This document shows positions 34,223 to 41,935 of a stretch of DNA of 64,000 bases, in pieces (within the stretch, counting starts at the first letter, position 1; every line of letters begins with the position of its first letter). The notes beneath the pieces are model-generated. The model ran no database searches. It was not told the DNA's origin and was given only the letters and a program-made list of their open reading frames with translations. Position numbers and translations under genes: made by a program. The stretch is from NCBI RefSeq assembly GCF_018130065.1, contig NZ_JAFCME010000018.1:62001-126000 (forward strand), read 5' to 3'. This DNA comes from Bradyrhizobium sp. AUGA SZCCT0158 (GTDB lineage: Bacteria; Pseudomonadota; Alphaproteobacteria; Rhizobiales; Xanthobacteraceae).

Positions 34223-36106
34223 TCACATGGACTGGATCAGCGTGTCGTACATCTGCTTGATCGAAGACATCACGCGTGCGTTGGCCGAATAGGCATTCTG
34301 CAGCGCCAGCAGATGCGCCATTTCGTCGTCGATATTGACGCCCGAAGTCGCGCTCACCTTGTTCTGCAGGGTGTTCAGCACGACGTTCTGGCCGTCCGCC
34401 AGTTGCTTGGCGGCGTTTGCCGCCTCGCCCTGCTGGCTGATGAACTGCCTGGCGAAGTTGGTGAGCGTGCCGGTGAACGGCGCCCCCGTGGTGCCGATGC
34501 CGGTCGCCGGCGAGTAGCGATAGGACCCCGACGACAATTGCGTAAGAATGAAGTCTGAACGCGCGGTATCACCGGCGGCAGTCAGCGGATTGGTGGAATA
34601 GACGATGGTGCGCGAGGGATCGCCGAGCAACGCGGTATTGACGCTGATGCGGGCGGCTAATCCGATTTGCTGCGAGCCGTTGGCGGTGATCGCGCCGCCG
34701 TAAGGCGCGCCATTGTCGGTGAACAACGGCAGCTGCACGTTACCGCTGGTGAGCGATGTCATGGTCGTGGTGACCGACGCAGCGGTAACGTCCGAACGGT
34801 TCGGCGCGCCGTCGTCCAGCACCCGCAACACCGACCCCGACGGATTTGAGAACTGAAGGTCGGCGGTCGCTCCAAGCGCGGCGTTGAGCTGCGAAATGAC
34901 CGAGCCCATGCCGGCGGAGAAATCGACGCCAAGAACCTCATCGTTCGGATCGAGTGTTGCGGCGTTGGTCAGCGGCAACACGCCCGGATCATCGACGCGC
35001 ATGATCGAAAGATTGTGCGTGACGCCGGTGATGTTGTTCTTGTAGGTGACGTGAATGACGTTGCCGGACTGCAGCCCGGCCAGGTCGAGATCGAAGCCGG
35101 CCTGCGGCGCGACCGATCCGGGAGCGGCGGTGCCGGCCGTGGTCTTGTCCGACAGCGCGCTCGACATCGACGCCGCGAACTGATCGATCTGCGCCTGTGC
35201 CTGCACCAGCGTCTTGTCGCGCAGTTCGAGATAGGCGGCGATCTTGCCGGAGCGGATCGAATTGGTCGACACCATGTCGTAACTGCCGCCATGCGGAAAG
35301 TTGATGGTGATGGTGCCGACGTTGTTCTTCGTTGGATCGGTACTGTACAGCGTGTTGGGCGTCATCGTGCCCTGCGGATTGAAGCTCAGTTGCGACGCCT
35401 CGGTGCCGACCAGCTGCACGCCGGAATTGGTGAATATCGTCACCTGATTGAGATTGTTGGTGACCGTCCTGATATCGATCAGCTGCGACAGCTGATCGAT
35501 ATACTGATCGCGCTGATCGAGCAGCGAGGCCGTCGAAGCGTCGGTCTGGCCGTTATTCTGCAGCTGGACGTTGATCGCCGCGATCCGGGCCATGGCGTTG
35601 TTCGCGGTGATCACGGAGTCGTTGATCCCGTTCTCGGCGTTGGCACGGAGGTTCTGAATGCCTTGCGTCGTCGAATTGAGCTGCTGCGCCATCGCCTGCG
35701 CCGCGGCGACCGCGCCGATACGCGCCGACTGCGAGTCCGGGCTGGTCGACAGGTTCTGCATCGCCGTCAACAGGGTGTTGAACGCGTTCTCGATGGTGCC
35801 GCTTTCGTCCGGATTGCCATAGACGTTCTGCAAATTGGCGAGATAGGTCGAGCGGATAGTGGAGTAAGACGCGCCGGAGTTCTCGGTGCGCAATTGGGTC
35901 TGCAGATACTGATCGAGCTGCCGGTTGACGCCGTTGATGAGGACGCTCGATCCGAATTCTCCGGTCGTCCCCGCGACCTGGTTGAGCGTCTTCTTGACGT
36001 AACCCGGCGTCTCCGCGTTGGCGACATTCGACGAGACCAGCGCGAGCGAGGCCTGCGTCGCGCGCAGGCCGGACATCGCGGTAGAGAGAGCTTGACTCAA
36101 ACCCAT
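34223..36106 (-). CDS. flgK: Hook-associated protein FlgK
   Basis: The 627-aa protein has the FlgK opening 'MGLSQALSTAMSGLRATQAS' and 'LALVSSNVANAETPGYVKKT'. 'DQRDQYIDQLSQLIDIRTVT' is the classic central block, and the end has 'VNIDDEMAHLLALQNAYSAN' and 'ARVMSSIKQMYDTLIQSM'. It forms the first junction ring on the hook. Unlike its neighbours FlgE and FlgL, it does not carry the shared inserted module. It lies 46 bases after flgE. Confidence 0.95.
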   Translation of the reverse strand: MGLSQALSTAMSGLRATQASLALVSSNVANAETPGYVKKTLNQVAGTTGEFGSSVLINGVNRQLDQYLQTQLRTENSGASYSTIRSTYLANLQNVYGNPDESGTIENAFNTLLTAMQNLSTSPDSQSARIGAVAAAQAMAQQLNSTTQGIQNLRANAENGINDSVITANNAMARIAAINVQLQNNGQTDASTASLLDQRDQYIDQLSQLIDIRTVTNNLNQVTIFTNSGVQLVGTEASQLSFNPQGTMTPNTLYSTDPTKNNVGTITINFPHGGSYDMVSTNSIRSGKIAAYLELRDKTLVQAQAQIDQFAASMSSALSDKTTAGTAAPGSVAPQAGFDLDLAGLQSGNVIHVTYKNNITGVTHNLSIMRVDDPGVLPLTNAATLDPNDEVLGVDFSAGMGSVISQLNAALGATADLQFSNPSGSVLRVLDDGAPNRSDVTAASVTTTMTSLTSGNVQLPLFTDNGAPYGGAITANGSQQIGLAARISVNTALLGDPSRTIVYSTNPLTAAGDTARSDFILTQLSSGSYRYSPATGIGTTGAPFTGTLTNFARQFISQQGEAANAAKQLADGQNVVLNTLQNKVSATSGVNIDDEMAHLLALQNAYSANARVMSSIKQMYDTLIQSM

Positions 36107-36152
36107 GACTAAATGCCCATCTCAAATCGTATCAAGGACGACCGCGTCGGAA

Positions 36153-37961
36153 TTATCGCAGCACGTTCAGCAGATCCTGCACCATCGTGTTGGAAGTGGT
36201 GATGACCTTGGTGTTGGCCGAATAGGCCTGCTGGGTCACGATCAGCTTGGTGAACTCGTCGGCGATGTCGGTGTTGGATCCTTCCAGCGACGAACCGACG
36301 ATGGTTCCGGCCTTGCCGTACAATGCGCCACCGGATTCGTCAGTCACCTCGAAGGCGCCGCCGTTGACGCGTTTGAGGAAGTTGGTGCCGTTGAAGGTCG
36401 CGACCGAGATTTCGGCGAGATCGAGGTTTCGACCGTTGGAATAGTTGCCGACGATGCGGCCGTTGGTGCTGACACCGACCGACTGCAACTGACCGGCCGG
36501 AAAACCGTCCTGCTGGATCTGGTTGACCTGAACGTTGCCGTTGGCATCGGCGAACTGGGTCACGCCGCCGGTGCCGAAGTTGATGACGGGGCTGCCCAGC
36601 GAAACACCGTTCACGACGGCGTTCGTGAGCGTGATGGAAGGAATCGCGGGCGACATCTGGCCGGAGGCGGAGAAAGTGAAATTGGTGTTGACGTTCTGCC
36701 AGGCGACCTGCGTGCCAGTCGCATTGGCGTTGACCTGATAGAACATGTTCCAGGTATCGGTGTGGCCCGCACCGAGCGAGGAACTGTCGGTCTTGGCCCA
36801 GCGGAACTGCAGGTTCACCGGCGCGCCTGACACGTCGTAGGTGGTCACCGCACCACCGGCGACGCTTTGATCGAGGAATGTCGAGTTGTCGTTGCCAACC
36901 ACCTGTCCGGTGCCGATCGTACCGCCGCCGCCGCGGGTCGCGGTCGCGGTGCCCCCGGTGAAGCCGAGGGCGGCGAATGCCGTGGAGTTCGAACTGGTGA
37001 CCGTGAGGTCGGACGTCGTTCCGGTGTGTAACCTGATCGAGCCGGCCGTGATGGTGGACGGGACCGCGGTTCCCGTGATCGAGTCGATCTTGGCGAGCAA
37101 GTCATCGATGTCGTCGGTAACGTTGAGCTGATTGCCGACGGCACCGGCCGCCACGAAGGTGACCACGGTGCCGTTGATCGTGATGGTGTCGCCCGCGGCA
37201 AAGTTGGCGGAGATCGAGTTGGTGCCCGCCGCGCCCGAAAGCTGTGTCGCGCCGGTATTGAAAACCGATGGCGTCGCTTTGTTGCTCTGCACGGTGCCGT
37301 TGGTATAGGAGTCGGTATACGGCGCCGGAGGCGTCCCTACCACCAGCGGATTGTGCCCTGCGCTGAACGATCCTGGCGCGATCAGTTCCGATCCCTGCAC
37401 CGACGTATCGTGTCGCGTCGTGAACGGATAAGAGGCAAGGTTGGCGCGGTAATCGATCTTGGTGGTTTCCTGCGCCGGCAGGAAGTCGTTCTGGAATTTG
37501 AGAACCTGCGGCGAACTGCCCGACGGGTTGCCGGTGGTCGGATCGATCGGAACGCCCTGGAGATAATAGCCGGCGCCGTTGACGAGATAGCCGCTCTTGT
37601 CGATCTGGAAGTCGCCGCGCCTGGTGTAACGGTCGACACCGTCGAACACCGGCGTGCCGTCGGTGAAGGTGCCGGGCTTTTGCACGGCGAAGAAGCCGGC
37701 GCCGTTGATGGCCATGAAGGTCGCGACCGATGCGGTCTGCACGTCGCCCTGCACCGAGTTGGTGCTGCGCGATTGCGTGGTGACGCCGCCCGCCAACTGC
37801 TGGGTCGATGCGGTCTGCGGAATCAGATCGAGGAAACTGGTGTCGACGCGCTTGAAGGCCGTGGTCTGCGAGTTCGCAATATTACCCGAGACGTTTTCCA
37901 GTGCGTACGACTGCGAGCGGAGGCCGCCGACGGCTGTCGTAAGAGCGCCGAAGATACCCAT
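36153..37961 (-). CDS. flgE: Flagellar hook protein FlgE with an inserted domain
   Basis: The 602-aa protein opens 'MGIFGALTTAVGGLRSQSYA' and 'LENVSGNIANSQTTAFKRVD', the hook signature, and ends 'DIADEFTKLIVTQQAYSANT'. 'DRYTRRGDFQIDKSGYLVNG' is a conserved core block. About residues 238-347 form an extra domain ('NFAAGDTITINGTVVTFVAA', 'GNQLNVTDDIDDLLAKIDSI') nearly the same as one in FlgL. It is first in flgE-flgK-flgL behind a consensus sigma-54 promoter. Confidence 0.95.
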   Translation of the reverse strand: MGIFGALTTAVGGLRSQSYALENVSGNIANSQTTAFKRVDTSFLDLIPQTASTQQLAGGVTTQSRSTNSVQGDVQTASVATFMAINGAGFFAVQKPGTFTDGTPVFDGVDRYTRRGDFQIDKSGYLVNGAGYYLQGVPIDPTTGNPSGSSPQVLKFQNDFLPAQETTKIDYRANLASYPFTTRHDTSVQGSELIAPGSFSAGHNPLVVGTPPAPYTDSYTNGTVQSNKATPSVFNTGATQLSGAAGTNSISANFAAGDTITINGTVVTFVAAGAVGNQLNVTDDIDDLLAKIDSITGTAVPSTITAGSIRLHTGTTSDLTVTSSNSTAFAALGFTGGTATATRGGGGTIGTGQVVGNDNSTFLDQSVAGGAVTTYDVSGAPVNLQFRWAKTDSSSLGAGHTDTWNMFYQVNANATGTQVAWQNVNTNFTFSASGQMSPAIPSITLTNAVVNGVSLGSPVINFGTGGVTQFADANGNVQVNQIQQDGFPAGQLQSVGVSTNGRIVGNYSNGRNLDLAEISVATFNGTNFLKRVNGGAFEVTDESGGALYGKAGTIVGSSLEGSNTDIADEFTKLIVTQQAYSANTKVITTSNTMVQDLLNVLR

Positions 37962-38034
37962 GACATATTCTCCAAATTCGATCCGGGCGGCTCGCCGGTC
38001 TCACGTCATTGCAGGCCGCGTCGGGAGAAGATGT

Positions 38035-38050
38035 CGCAAGCGTCGTGCCA
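38035..38050 (-). promoter_or_regulatory. Consensus sigma-54 promoter of flgE
   Basis: The minus strand reads TGGCACGACGCTTGCG, an exact match to TGGCACGN4TTGC. It lies 74 bases before the flgE ATG. It is the best of the three such elements in the window. Confidence 0.8.
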
Positions 38051-38084
38051 AATACAAAAATCCATATATGCCAATGGCTTAAAC

Positions 38085-38110
38085 AAAAAACCCCGGTCCG
38101 AAAACCGGGG
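38085..38110 (-). terminator. Rho-independent terminator after msrB
   Basis: A 7-bp stem (CCCCGGT with ACCGGGG) with a 6-nt loop is followed on the minus strand by TTTTTTG. It lies 100 bases past msrB and separates it from the flgE promoter. Confidence 0.85.
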
Positions 38111-38210
38111 CACAATTGCCGGGCGGGCAACATTTGCCGGGCGCCAAAGCGTTTTCAAGCGAAGTGGACACCCGGTTCGCGTCAAGAAAACGCGTCAAAC
38201 AAAGAAGGCC

Positions 38211-38708
38211 TCACGAAGGCGACGGCGACGCCGGGTGAAACACCATCCCAAATCCGTCGATGCAATAGCGCAACCCCGTCGGTTTCGGTCCATCGTTGAA
38301 GACGTGACCGAGATGGCCGCCGCAGCGCCGGCAATGCACCTCGGTGCGCAACATGCCGTAGGTGCGGTCCTCGGTCTTGCCGAGCGCGTTGTCGAGCGGC
38401 TGGTAGAAACTCGGCCAGCCGGTGCCGCTCTCGAATTTGGTTTCGGAAGAGAACAACGGCAGGTCGCAACCGGCACAGGCAAAGATGCCCTTGCGGTGCT
38501 CTTTCAGAAGCGGGCTCGAGCCCGGACGCTCGGTGCCGTGCTTGCGCAGGATTTCATATTGCTGCGGCGTCAGCTGCGCGCGCCACTCGGCGTCGGTCTT
38601 TTCGATCTCGAATTTCCCGGCGGCCTGCGCCGGCGATGTGCGCAGCCAGCGGAAGGTTGCAAGGCCGAACAGGCCGGCCACAGATGCGAGCAGGATACGG
38701 CGGTCCAT
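38211..38708 (-). CDS. msrB: Exported methionine-(R)-sulfoxide reductase MsrB
   Basis: From the ATG at 38708 the protein is 165 aa. It has a twin-Arg or Sec-like signal ('MDRRILLASVAGLFGLATFR', ending 'AQAAG'), so it is probably periplasmic. Zinc ligands are in 'FACAGCDLPL' and 'VHCRRCGGHLGHVF'. The substrate site has 'FESGTGWPSFYQPLD', and the catalytic Cys is in 'LRYCIDGFGM'. It repairs oxidised methionine. An ATG one codon upstream and one at 38750 are alternatives. It is co-directional with the FAD oxidoreductase 67 bases upstream. Confidence 0.92.
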   Translation of the reverse strand: MDRRILLASVAGLFGLATFRWLRTSPAQAAGKFEIEKTDAEWRAQLTPQQYEILRKHGTERPGSSPLLKEHRKGIFACAGCDLPLFSSETKFESGTGWPSFYQPLDNALGKTEDRTYGMLRTEVHCRRCGGHLGHVFNDGPKPTGLRYCIDGFGMVFHPASPSPS

Positions 38709-38775
38709 CATCGGGGTCTCCGTGCGAGGCGGAACAAGGTGGTTCGCCATCAAATACGGCGCGCACGTGCGGAAG

Positions 38776-40272
38776 TTACACGGATCCGTCCCGAATTCGC
38801 TCACTTTCCTGCGAGGCCACGACCGGCGGTATTGCCGAGTCCAGGGCTTCCGACGGCGGCCGCGGGCGGACCGGCCGCGGCGGACCCGGCGGCGGCGGAC
38901 GGCGACGGAGCGGCGGCCTGGTTCCGGCCTGCCGGCTGGCCTCGGCCACCCGCGCCTCGCGAATCCGCTCCTTGGCGCGCATGCCTTCCCGATACCGGGC
39001 CAGCGCGCCCGCAGCCGCTGAACTTCCCCGCCCCCACATGCCGATCAGGTGACCGGCGACCCGCCCGGTCGTGCCGCCTGCCCAGACCAGTTCGAACGGC
39101 GAAAACAGCCGCCAGCGCTCGTCGCCCCACAGAATGCTGCGTGCCACCAATTGCCCCGCCATCGCCGCGGTGTTCATCCCCTGGCGGCCGAAGCCGGAGG
39201 CGACCCACAATCCTTTCCGCAACTGGCCGATCTGCGGCATGCCGTGAACGGTCACACCGACGGCGCCGCCGAAGACATCGGATATTCCGACCTTGCCGAG
39301 CTTTGGAAAAATCGTGGAGATTCGCTGCTGGATGGTTGCGCCGAAGCGCCGCGGCCGCGCGTCCCAGGTCGTCTCCGGACTGGCCCACATCAGGCGGTCG
39401 CCCTCCACGATCCGGAAATGATCGATGCCGTCGCTGTCGCAAACAGATCCCTGAAAGGTGATGGCGTCAGCGAGGCGCGCGCCGAGCGGTTCGGTCACGG
39501 CGGCATAGCGCCAGACCGGCAGCAGCGTTTCCGACAGCCGCCGCAGCGGCGCTCCGAGATGGATGTTGCCGGCCAGCACGATGTGTGAAGCGCGAAGCCG
39601 CGCCGACGGCGTCACAATGCGCTTGCGAATGCCCGATGGATCGATGCTGACCACCGGCGTGTCCTCGAAGATGCGCGCCCCTGCCCGCCTTGCGAGCGCC
39701 GCCAGGCCATGGACATATTTGCGGCCGTCGACCTGAAACGCCTTGGGGTAATAGATGCCGTGGAAATAGTGCCCGGTCCTGAGCTGATCGCGCACCCGGT
39801 CGACCTGCCAGCCCTCGACTTCGGTCTCGAAATCCTCGTTCAGCGTCTGCAGCCGGCTGATCAGCGTTTCGCCGGCATCGACATTGGAGACCTCCAGCGC
39901 CCCCTCGGTCAGTGCAATGCCCGGCATCGCTTCTTCGGTCGCCACGGCGCGAATGTAATCAGCGCCCTCCTTCGACAGCGCCCAGAGCTCGCGGGCATCC
40001 TCAAGGCCGACGCGCTCGATCAACTCGCCGATCGGAAGGCTATAGCCCGGCATGACGGTGCCGAGCTGGTTGCCGGACGCGTTCCATCCGACGTGCCGGC
40101 CCTCGAGCACGGCAACGCTGGCGCCAAGACGCGCGGCCTCCAGTGCCACCGTCAGGCCAGCAAGCCCTGCTCCGACCACGCAGATATCGACATCGAGGTC
40201 GAACGACAGGCGCGAGCGAAACGGCGCGTCGTCGTCCGGACCGTTGGTCGCACTTGTGAAAGTCTCTGCCAT
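38776..40272 (-). CDS. FAD-dependent amine/amino-acid oxidase (DAO family, PuuB-like)
   Basis: The 498-aa protein has the FAD-binding motif 'VDICVVGAGLAGLTVALEAA' at about residues 28-47 and 'GWNASGNQLGTVMPGYS', as in gamma-glutamylputrescine oxidases. The C-terminal FAD segment is 'LWVASGFGRQGMNTAAMAGQ'. About 60 C-terminal residues are a Pro/Arg-rich tail ('PPLRRRPPPPGPPRPVRPRP') that the family lacks. It oxidises an amine or amino acid with release of H2O2; the substrate is unknown. It is upstream of msrB, an arrangement that could counter the oxidant it produces. Confidence 0.85.
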   Translation of the reverse strand: MAETFTSATNGPDDDAPFRSRLSFDLDVDICVVGAGLAGLTVALEAARLGASVAVLEGRHVGWNASGNQLGTVMPGYSLPIGELIERVGLEDARELWALSKEGADYIRAVATEEAMPGIALTEGALEVSNVDAGETLISRLQTLNEDFETEVEGWQVDRVRDQLRTGHYFHGIYYPKAFQVDGRKYVHGLAALARRAGARIFEDTPVVSIDPSGIRKRIVTPSARLRASHIVLAGNIHLGAPLRRLSETLLPVWRYAAVTEPLGARLADAITFQGSVCDSDGIDHFRIVEGDRLMWASPETTWDARPRRFGATIQQRISTIFPKLGKVGISDVFGGAVGVTVHGMPQIGQLRKGLWVASGFGRQGMNTAAMAGQLVARSILWGDERWRLFSPFELVWAGGTTGRVAGHLIGMWGRGSSAAAGALARYREGMRAKERIREARVAEASRQAGTRPPLRRRPPPPGPPRPVRPRPPSEALDSAIPPVVASQESERIRDGSV

Positions 40273-40367
40273 GGCGTTTTCTTACGGACCGCTGCGGCGC
40301 TTGTCACCTTGTCCTGGGCATGAGCCTGTAGATTAATTCAGGCCGAAACGAATCGAGATTGCTGCCC

Positions 40368-40919
40368 ATGCGCCGTTTGATGCTGCTGCGTCACGCCAAG
40401 ACCGAACATGACGCGCCCTCGGGGCACGACCAGGACCGCCGTCTCGACGACCGCGGCCGGCTGGATGCCGCCGCCGTCGGTGGCTGGATCGGCCGGCACC
40501 TGCCCGTTCCCGACATGGTTCTGGTCTCGACCGCGGTGCGGACGCTGCAGACCTGGGAGATCGTCCGGCAGGCGATGCAGGATGCGGCCAAGGATTTCGC
40601 CCCGCCGCAGGTCGAGTTCCTGGCCGAACTCTACGGCGCCGACCCAACGCATCTCCTGAAGATCATCCGCATGGCCGAAGCCACCGATCCGAAGCGGTTG
40701 ATGGTGATCGGCCACAATCCCGGCATGCATGAATTGGCGCTGGCGCTGTCCGGCAGCGGCGATGCGGCGGCGAAGAAAGCCCTCAATGACAATCTGCCGA
40801 CCAGCGGCCTTGCGATCCTCGACTTTGCGATCAAGGACTGGAACGAGGTGGCGTTTCGCCGTGGCACGCTCGTGCGCTTCACCAGCCCGAAATTGCTGAA
40901 GCAGACGTCGGACGACTAG
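40368..40919 (+). CDS. sixA: SixA-like phosphohistidine phosphatase
   Basis: The 183-aa protein starts 'MRRLMLLRHAKTEHDAPSGH', carrying the RHG-type catalytic 'LRHAKT'. The second conserved His is in 'RLMVIGHNPGMHELALALSG'. 'DMVLVSTAVRTLQTWEIV' is typical of SixA. The enzyme dephosphorylates histidine phosphotransfer proteins or similar targets. It is a single gene, divergent from the oxidase. Confidence 0.88.
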   Translation: MRRLMLLRHAKTEHDAPSGHDQDRRLDDRGRLDAAAVGGWIGRHLPVPDMVLVSTAVRTLQTWEIVRQAMQDAAKDFAPPQVEFLAELYGADPTHLLKIIRMAEATDPKRLMVIGHNPGMHELALALSGSGDAAAKKALNDNLPTSGLAILDFAIKDWNEVAFRRGTLVRFTSPKLLKQTSDD

Positions 40920-41014
40920 CCCGGATATAAATCGCGAAAACAACCCCATGCAAAGTAGGCCGGGCGGACATCCGGTCGCCCTCATGCTAGGCTCGTTTCC
41001 GACAGGAGGCGCGG

Positions 41015-41440
41015 ATGTTCAAATCCATTCTGGTGCCGCTCGATCTCGCCGATACTGATTTGGCGAAGCCTGCGATCGCGACCGCGGCGACGCTGTCGCA
41101 GACCTGGAACGGCACGGTGCGGCTGCTCAACGTCATGCCGATGACGCCGGTGATGCTGGCGGAATATGTGCCGGCCGATTTCGACGCCCAGCAGCGCCAG
41201 ACCTCGGAAGAAGCGCTCGCAATCGTGGCGCAGGAATCCGGCATCGAGGCGTCGCGCATTTCCGCCGTGGTGCGGCAAGGCGGCATCTATCACGAGATCC
41301 TGGAGGAGGCCGCGGCAATCAAGGCCGATTTGATCGTGATGACGTCGCACCGGCCGGCGATGCGGACCTATTTTCTCGGCTCCAATGCCGGCCACGTGGT
41401 GCGCTACGCCAAATGCTCGGTGCTGGTGGTCCGTCACTGA
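41015..41440 (+). CDS. Universal stress protein (UspA family)
   Basis: The 141-aa protein has the Usp fold: 'MFKSILVPLDLADTDLAKPA' at the N-terminus and the ATP-loop end 'ADLIVMTSHRPAMRTYFLGS' with 'NAGHVVRYAKCSVLVVRH'. The G-2x-G-9x-G-S/T type loop is present in altered form (Gly-Ser, then Gly-His). It follows an AGGAGG Shine-Dalgarno. It is a single gene. Confidence 0.93.
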   Translation: MFKSILVPLDLADTDLAKPAIATAATLSQTWNGTVRLLNVMPMTPVMLAEYVPADFDAQQRQTSEEALAIVAQESGIEASRISAVVRQGGIYHEILEEAAAIKADLIVMTSHRPAMRTYFLGSNAGHVVRYAKCSVLVVRH

Positions 41441-41461
41441 CGGAGCGCGATACAAGGACGG

Positions 41462-41489
41462 TACAGCCCGGTCGACCGACCGGGCTGTA
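41462..41489. terminator. Hairpin between usp and the DUF1127 gene
   Basis: TACAGCCCGGT and ACCGGGCTGTA form an 11-bp stem with a 6-nt loop between two converging genes. The T-tracts are poor, so it may be a weak bidirectional terminator. Confidence 0.6.
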
Positions 41490-41516
41490 TGTGTGTCGTG
41501 CAGGTCGAAGCGGCGC

Positions 41517-41753
41517 TTACCGAAGCCGCCCGAGTTCCGGATCGACCTGACCCCAAACCGCCTGCTCGATGTGGCTGCGGGTTATTCCGATATCGCGGAG
41601 CTCACGATCGTCCAGCTGCCGTAGCGCTTTGACCGCCGCCCGGCGATCCAGATACGCGACGATGGCATGCGCCCAAATCCCGAGCCGGCGAAAAAATCCG
41701 CCCGAGCTGAGGGAAATTGCAGGCTGGGCTGCGGCTTGGGACATCGTGGTCAT
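41517..41753 (-). CDS. DUF1127 small protein
   Basis: From the ATG at 41753 this is a 78-aa protein with the C-terminal DUF1127 motif 'RAAVKALRQLDDRELRDIGI' and 'TRSHIEQAV'. Such small Arg-rich proteins bind RNA or affect phosphate and stress responses in rhizobia. An upstream ATG at 41777 would add 8 residues. The gene is divergent from the MocR regulator. Confidence 0.85.
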   Translation of the reverse strand: MTTMSQAAAQPAISLSSGGFFRRLGIWAHAIVAYLDRRAAVKALRQLDDRELRDIGITRSHIEQAVWGQVDPELGRLR

Positions 41754-41842
41754 TGGTCTTCTCCAGTTGGCCTTCACGCGGCAAGGCGATGCCGCCGACG
41801 CAATCGCTGGGAATCAGCGGCGGCGCCTTTAGGTCTGATTGT

Positions 41843-41933
41843 TTGCACTCTCCTCAGTGCAATCTCAGGCTTGATAGGTTCAAAATGATCCGGTACATTA
41901 CTCGGTGCAAGTAAAACATTGCTCTCGGTGCAA
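41843..41933. promoter_or_regulatory. Repeated TGCAA motifs in front of the MocR gene
   Basis: An inverted pair TTGCACT (41843-41849) and AGTGCAA (41856-41862) is followed by two direct TCGGTGCAA copies whose GGTGCAA cores start at 41904 and 41927, 23 bases apart. The last ends 2 bases before the ATG. MocR proteins bind direct repeats, so this is probably the autoregulatory operator. Confidence 0.55.
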
Positions 41934-41935
41934 TT

